A stretch of DNA of 64,000 bases from Chthoniobacter sp. (GTDB taxonomy: Bacteria > Verrucomicrobiota > Verrucomicrobiia > Chthoniobacterales > Chthoniobacteraceae). How positions within the stretch are numbered: the first letter of the stretch is position 1; each line of letters opens with the position of its first letter. Location: contig JAIOPH010000024.1 of assembly GCA_021414005.1 (NCBI GenBank), positions 1-64,000 on the forward strand, in the 5' to 3' direction. Positions 61,672 to 64,000 of the stretch are shown here, one piece after another. A program made the translations under genes and the position numbers. The notes beneath the pieces were generated by a model. The model ran no database searches. It saw only the letters and a program-made list of their open reading frames with translations, and was not told the origin of the DNA.

Positions 61672-62385
61672 ATGCTCAGCAAATCACAGGCAAAAATTTT
61701 CTTCCTCGGCGGAACCGGCGTCTTCAGCGCGGCGTTTCTCTCGCTGACCATCGACACGCATCGTAAAGTCCCGGCCCAGACGCACGCGGCGAATATCACG
61801 CCGCAGGTCGCGCACGGAAAGCGCATCTGGGAGGACAACAATTGCATGGGCTGCCACACGCTCTTCGGCGAAGGTGCCTACTACGCGCCGGAGTTGACGA
61901 AGGTCGTGGAGCGGCGCGGCAAGCCTTGGCTGCGGATGTTTTTGAAAAACCCGGAGGCGATGTTTCCGAATGACCGCAAGATGGTGAACTACCACTTCAA
62001 CGACGAGCAGATCGAGAACGCGATCGCCTTCCTCGAATGGTGCGGCAACGTGGATCTCAACGGCTTCCCCGCAAAGCCGCCGCTCGCCGCGAAGATGGCG
62101 GCGTCCACCACCGCGCCGGTCGTGACGACGAAACCCATCCCGCCGATCTTCGATGCGATGGCCTGCACAGGTTGTCATTCTCTCGGCGGCAAAGGTGGCG
62201 CGGCGGGCGTGGCGCTCGGTGCTCCGCCGTTGGACGATGTCTATAAGCGCAAGAACAGGGCGGAGATCGTCGCGTGGGTGAGCGATCCGCCGAAGGTCAA
62301 ACCCGACACCAAGATGCCGAAACTCCCGCTCTCGCCGGAGCAGGTCAATGAAATCGCCGACTTCCTCTCGTCGCTCGGCAACTAA
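61672..62385 (+). CDS. norC: NorC-type cytochrome c subunit of nitric oxide reductase, two haem sites
   Basis: 237 residues from ATG 61672. An N-terminal membrane anchor (KIFFLGGTGVFSAAFLSLTI), then cytochrome c domain 1 with CMGCH near 61 (GKRIWEDNNCMGCHTLFGEG) and axial Met in EAMFPNDRKM, and domain 2 with CTGCH near 163 (FDAMACTGCHSLGGKGG) and Met in TKMPKLPLSPEQVNEIADFL. Ordinary NorC has one haem c of about 150 residues; the extra domain is unusual. Passes electrons to NorB in the periplasm. Confidence 0.93.
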   Translation: MLSKSQAKIFFLGGTGVFSAAFLSLTIDTHRKVPAQTHAANITPQVAHGKRIWEDNNCMGCHTLFGEGAYYAPELTKVVERRGKPWLRMFLKNPEAMFPNDRKMVNYHFNDEQIENAIAFLEWCGNVDLNGFPAKPPLAAKMAASTTAPVVTTKPIPPIFDAMACTGCHSLGGKGGAAGVALGAPPLDDVYKRKNRAEIVAWVSDPPKVKPDTKMPKLPLSPEQVNEIADFLSSLGN

Positions 62386-62397
62386 CTTCCCTCTCTC

Positions 62398-63762
62398 ATG
62401 AAATACGCATCTCAAAAAGTCGCTTACTGGTTCTTCGCCTCGGCGATGGTGTTGTTTGCCCTGCAACTCGTCTATGGCTTCATCATGGGCTTTGCCCACA
62501 CCGGGTGGGACGGCCTGCATCAATGGATTCCGTTCAACACCGCGCGCGCCGTGCACACCAATCTGCTCGTGTGCTGGCTGCTGCTCGGCTTCATGGGCGC
62601 AGCCTACTTCATCATCCCGGAGGAGGCGGATTGTGAGCTTTGGTCGGTGAAGCTCGCTTACATTCAACTTATCGCGTTTCTCGCCGTGGGCGTGACGGCC
62701 ATCGTCTGCTATCACCTCAATATCTGGGAGGGTCGCAAGTTCCTCGAAATACCGCGTCCGCTCGACTACCTCGTCGTCATTGATGTGCTGGCGTTTCTTT
62801 TGAACATCGGCATGACTCTCATGCGAGGAAAGCGCTACACCACGACCTCGCTCGTGCTCTACATGGGTCTGTTTTTCGCCGCGCTGCTTTATCTGCCCGG
62901 CATGATCACCTTTGACAACCAGACGATGGATTCCTTCTACCGCTGGTGGGTCGTGCATCTCTGGGTGGAAGGCGTGTGGGAACTCATCATGGGTGGCATC
63001 CTTTGTTACCTGCTCATCAAGCTTACCGGCGTGGATCGCGAGTTAGTCGAGAAGTGGCTCTACATTATTGTCGGCCTCACCTTTCTCAGCGGCATCCTTG
63101 GCACAGGGCATCACTATTACTACATCGGCACACCGCGCTACTGGCTCATTGTCGGAGGAATCTTCAGTGCACTGGAGCCGCTGGCGTTTCTCGGCATGGC
63201 CATATACGCGCTGGCCATGGCGAAGAAAGGCGGGCGCAAACATCCGAACAAGATCGCGCTCACCTGGTCGCTGGGTTGCGCGATCATGTCCTGTGTCGGC
63301 GCGGGCTTTCTCGGCATCGCGCATACCATTCCGCAGGTGAATATGTTCACCCACGGAACGCTCGTCACAGCGATGCACGGGCACATGGCCTTTTGGGGTG
63401 CCTACGCGATGATTGTCCTCGCGATCATGGCCTACGCCATGCCGCTGCTTACGGGCCGAAAGTTGTGGGATTCGCCGCTCGCGACCTGGGCATTCTGGAC
63501 GAGTAACATCGGCATGTCCGCGATGACGGGTGCGTTCGCTGTCGCCGGGATCACGCAGGTCACGCTCGAACGCCGCATGGGCATGGACTTCCTCGCCGTG
63601 CAGCACGAGATCGAGATGCACTTCATCGGACTGCTGCTCGGCGCGAGCCTGTTCACCGTCGGCATCGTGCTCTTCATGTGGAACTTCATCCGCCACGGCC
63701 TGCCTTCGGATGAAGCCATCGGCGCGGATATCGAAGGCACGCCGACACCCGCGCAAACGTGA
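62398..63762 (+). CDS. norB: Nitric oxide reductase large subunit NorB
   Basis: 454 residues, 12 membrane helices, haem-copper oxidase superfamily without oxidase proton-channel motifs. Haem and FeB ligands: [20 protein letters not shown] (His), [20 protein letters not shown] (His plus the Glu of NorB), [15 protein letters not shown] (His-His) and [20 protein letters not shown] (final His ligands). Reduces 2 NO to N2O at the inner membrane. Twelve bp after norC, and overlaps the next gene by GTGA. Confidence 0.96.
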   Translation: MKYASQKVAYWFFASAMVLFALQLVYGFIMGFAHTGWDGLHQWIPFNTARAVHTNLLVCWLLLGFMGAAYFIIPEEADCELWSVKLAYIQLIAFLAVGVTAIVCYHLNIWEGRKFLEIPRPLDYLVVIDVLAFLLNIGMTLMRGKRYTTTSLVLYMGLFFAALLYLPGMITFDNQTMDSFYRWWVVHLWVEGVWELIMGGILCYLLIKLTGVDRELVEKWLYIIVGLTFLSGILGTGHHYYYIGTPRYWLIVGGIFSALEPLAFLGMAIYALAMAKKGGRKHPNKIALTWSLGCAIMSCVGAGFLGIAHTIPQVNMFTHGTLVTAMHGHMAFWGAYAMIVLAIMAYAMPLLTGRKLWDSPLATWAFWTSNIGMSAMTGAFAVAGITQVTLERRMGMDFLAVQHEIEMHFIGLLLGASLFTVGIVLFMWNFIRHGLPSDEAIGADIEGTPTPAQT

Positions 63763-64000
63763 GCATTTTCTATCTGCCCGTTGGCAAGGAGGAGACCATC
63801 TTCCAGCACGCCTACGAGTCGCGTCTGCCGCTCATGGTGAAAGGGCCGACGGGTTGCGGAAAGACGCGCTTCATCCAGCACATGGCGGAAAAGCTCGGAC
63901 GCGAACTCGTGACCGTGTCGTGCAACGAGGACACCTCCGCGACCGATCTGCTCGGACGACACCTCCTGCTCGGCGGCGACACGCGCTGGGTCGATGGCCC
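63759..64000 (+). CDS. norQ: NorQ/CbbQ-type AAA+ ATPase (cut by window end)
   Basis: The first 80 codons from GTG 63759, overlapping the norB stop. Contains Walker [15 protein letters not shown] and, downstream, [18 protein letters not shown], the conserved segment of NorQ/CbbQ MoxR-type ATPases. NorQ with NorD inserts or activates metal cofactors of NorCB. The norC-norB-norQ order is the standard one. Confidence 0.92.
   Translation, partial: MSIFYLPVGKEETIFQHAYESRLPLMVKGPTGCGKTRFIQHMAEKLGRELVTVSCNEDTSATDLLGRHLLLGGDTRWVDG

Noticed and set aside
62398..63762. Calling the large subunit a cbb3-type oxidase (CcoN)
   Set aside because: The [13 protein letters not shown] segment with the NorB glutamate, neighbouring NorC and NorQ, and no CcoO/CcoP gene fit NO reductase.
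1..64000. tRNA or rRNA genes
   Set aside because: No T-arm/anticodon patterns or rRNA-like stretches were found when scanning both strands by eye; only the SRP RNA stood out.

Overview
The window looks like chromosome from a GC-rich member of the Verrucomicrobiota, possibly near the Opitutales. This is inferred from gene content, not from any search. Pointers are a secreted DUF1800/DUF1501 pair, a fused lpxC-fabZ next to lpxA, a pseudopilin of the Planctomycetes/Verrucomicrobia kind, a sulfatase and a duplicated nucleoside diphosphate kinase. lpxA/lpxC imply lipid A and a Gram-negative envelope.

Layout. 0-0.13 kb: left end of an IS3-type insertion sequence. 0.25-7.5 kb: DUF1800 and DUF1501 exported proteins plus a small pseudopilin-like protein. 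7.7-8.1 kb: decayed IS30 transposase. 8.3-37.6 kb: a large surface-glycan region. It holds an ABC exporter, multi-domain glycosyltransferases, two WbsX-like domains, a sulfotransferase, membrane GT87-type mannosyltransferases, a nucleotide-sugar epimerase, a DegT aminotransferase, a polyprenyl-phosphate GT2, a ChbG/HpnK deacetylase and a sugar-kinase-like phosphotransferase. Many genes overlap by 4 bp (ATGA/GTGA), so they form several operons. The region is interrupted at 12.7-15.3 kb by small membrane-protein genes with integron-like ends, REP-like palindromes and a 21-22 bp tandem array, and at 31 kb by a large inverted repeat.

37.6-39.7 kb: a decayed radical-SAM-like gene, then a cytoplasmic subtilase overlapping a GAF protein. 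39.8-44.0 kb (minus strand): GT9 glycosyltransferase, lpxC-fabZ and lpxA, with a previously hidden 56-residue lipoprotein and a coiled-coil protein upstream. 44.15 kb: the 4.5S SRP RNA. 44.3-50.5 kb: CHASE2 protein, threonine aldolase, NIF3-like protein, tandem NDK and aminotransferase, closed by a strong terminator. 50.6-56.3 kb (minus): a compact run marR-tolC-laccase domain-methyltransferase-DCC thiol protein-squalene/hopene-cyclase-like gene, plausibly a terpenoid pathway with export. 56.4-59.8 kb: SRPBCC protein, CstA peptide/pyruvate transporter and an ECF sigma factor.

60.0-64.0 kb: a nitric-oxide module. It has a Crp/Fnr (Dnr/NnrR-like) regulator, truncated haemoglobin, GYD protein, di-haem NorC, NorB and the start of a NorQ ATPase. 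A perfect TTGAC-N4-GTCAA dyad sits midway between the divergent GYD-globin and norCB-norQ units.

The most unusual items are the shuffled protein modules of the glycan locus (one about 120-150-residue domain of unknown function appears in three proteins), the NDK whose first half has lost its catalytic residues, the repeat islands, a G10 tract inside a mannosyltransferase gene and the two-haem NorC. No tRNA, rRNA or CRISPR array was seen.
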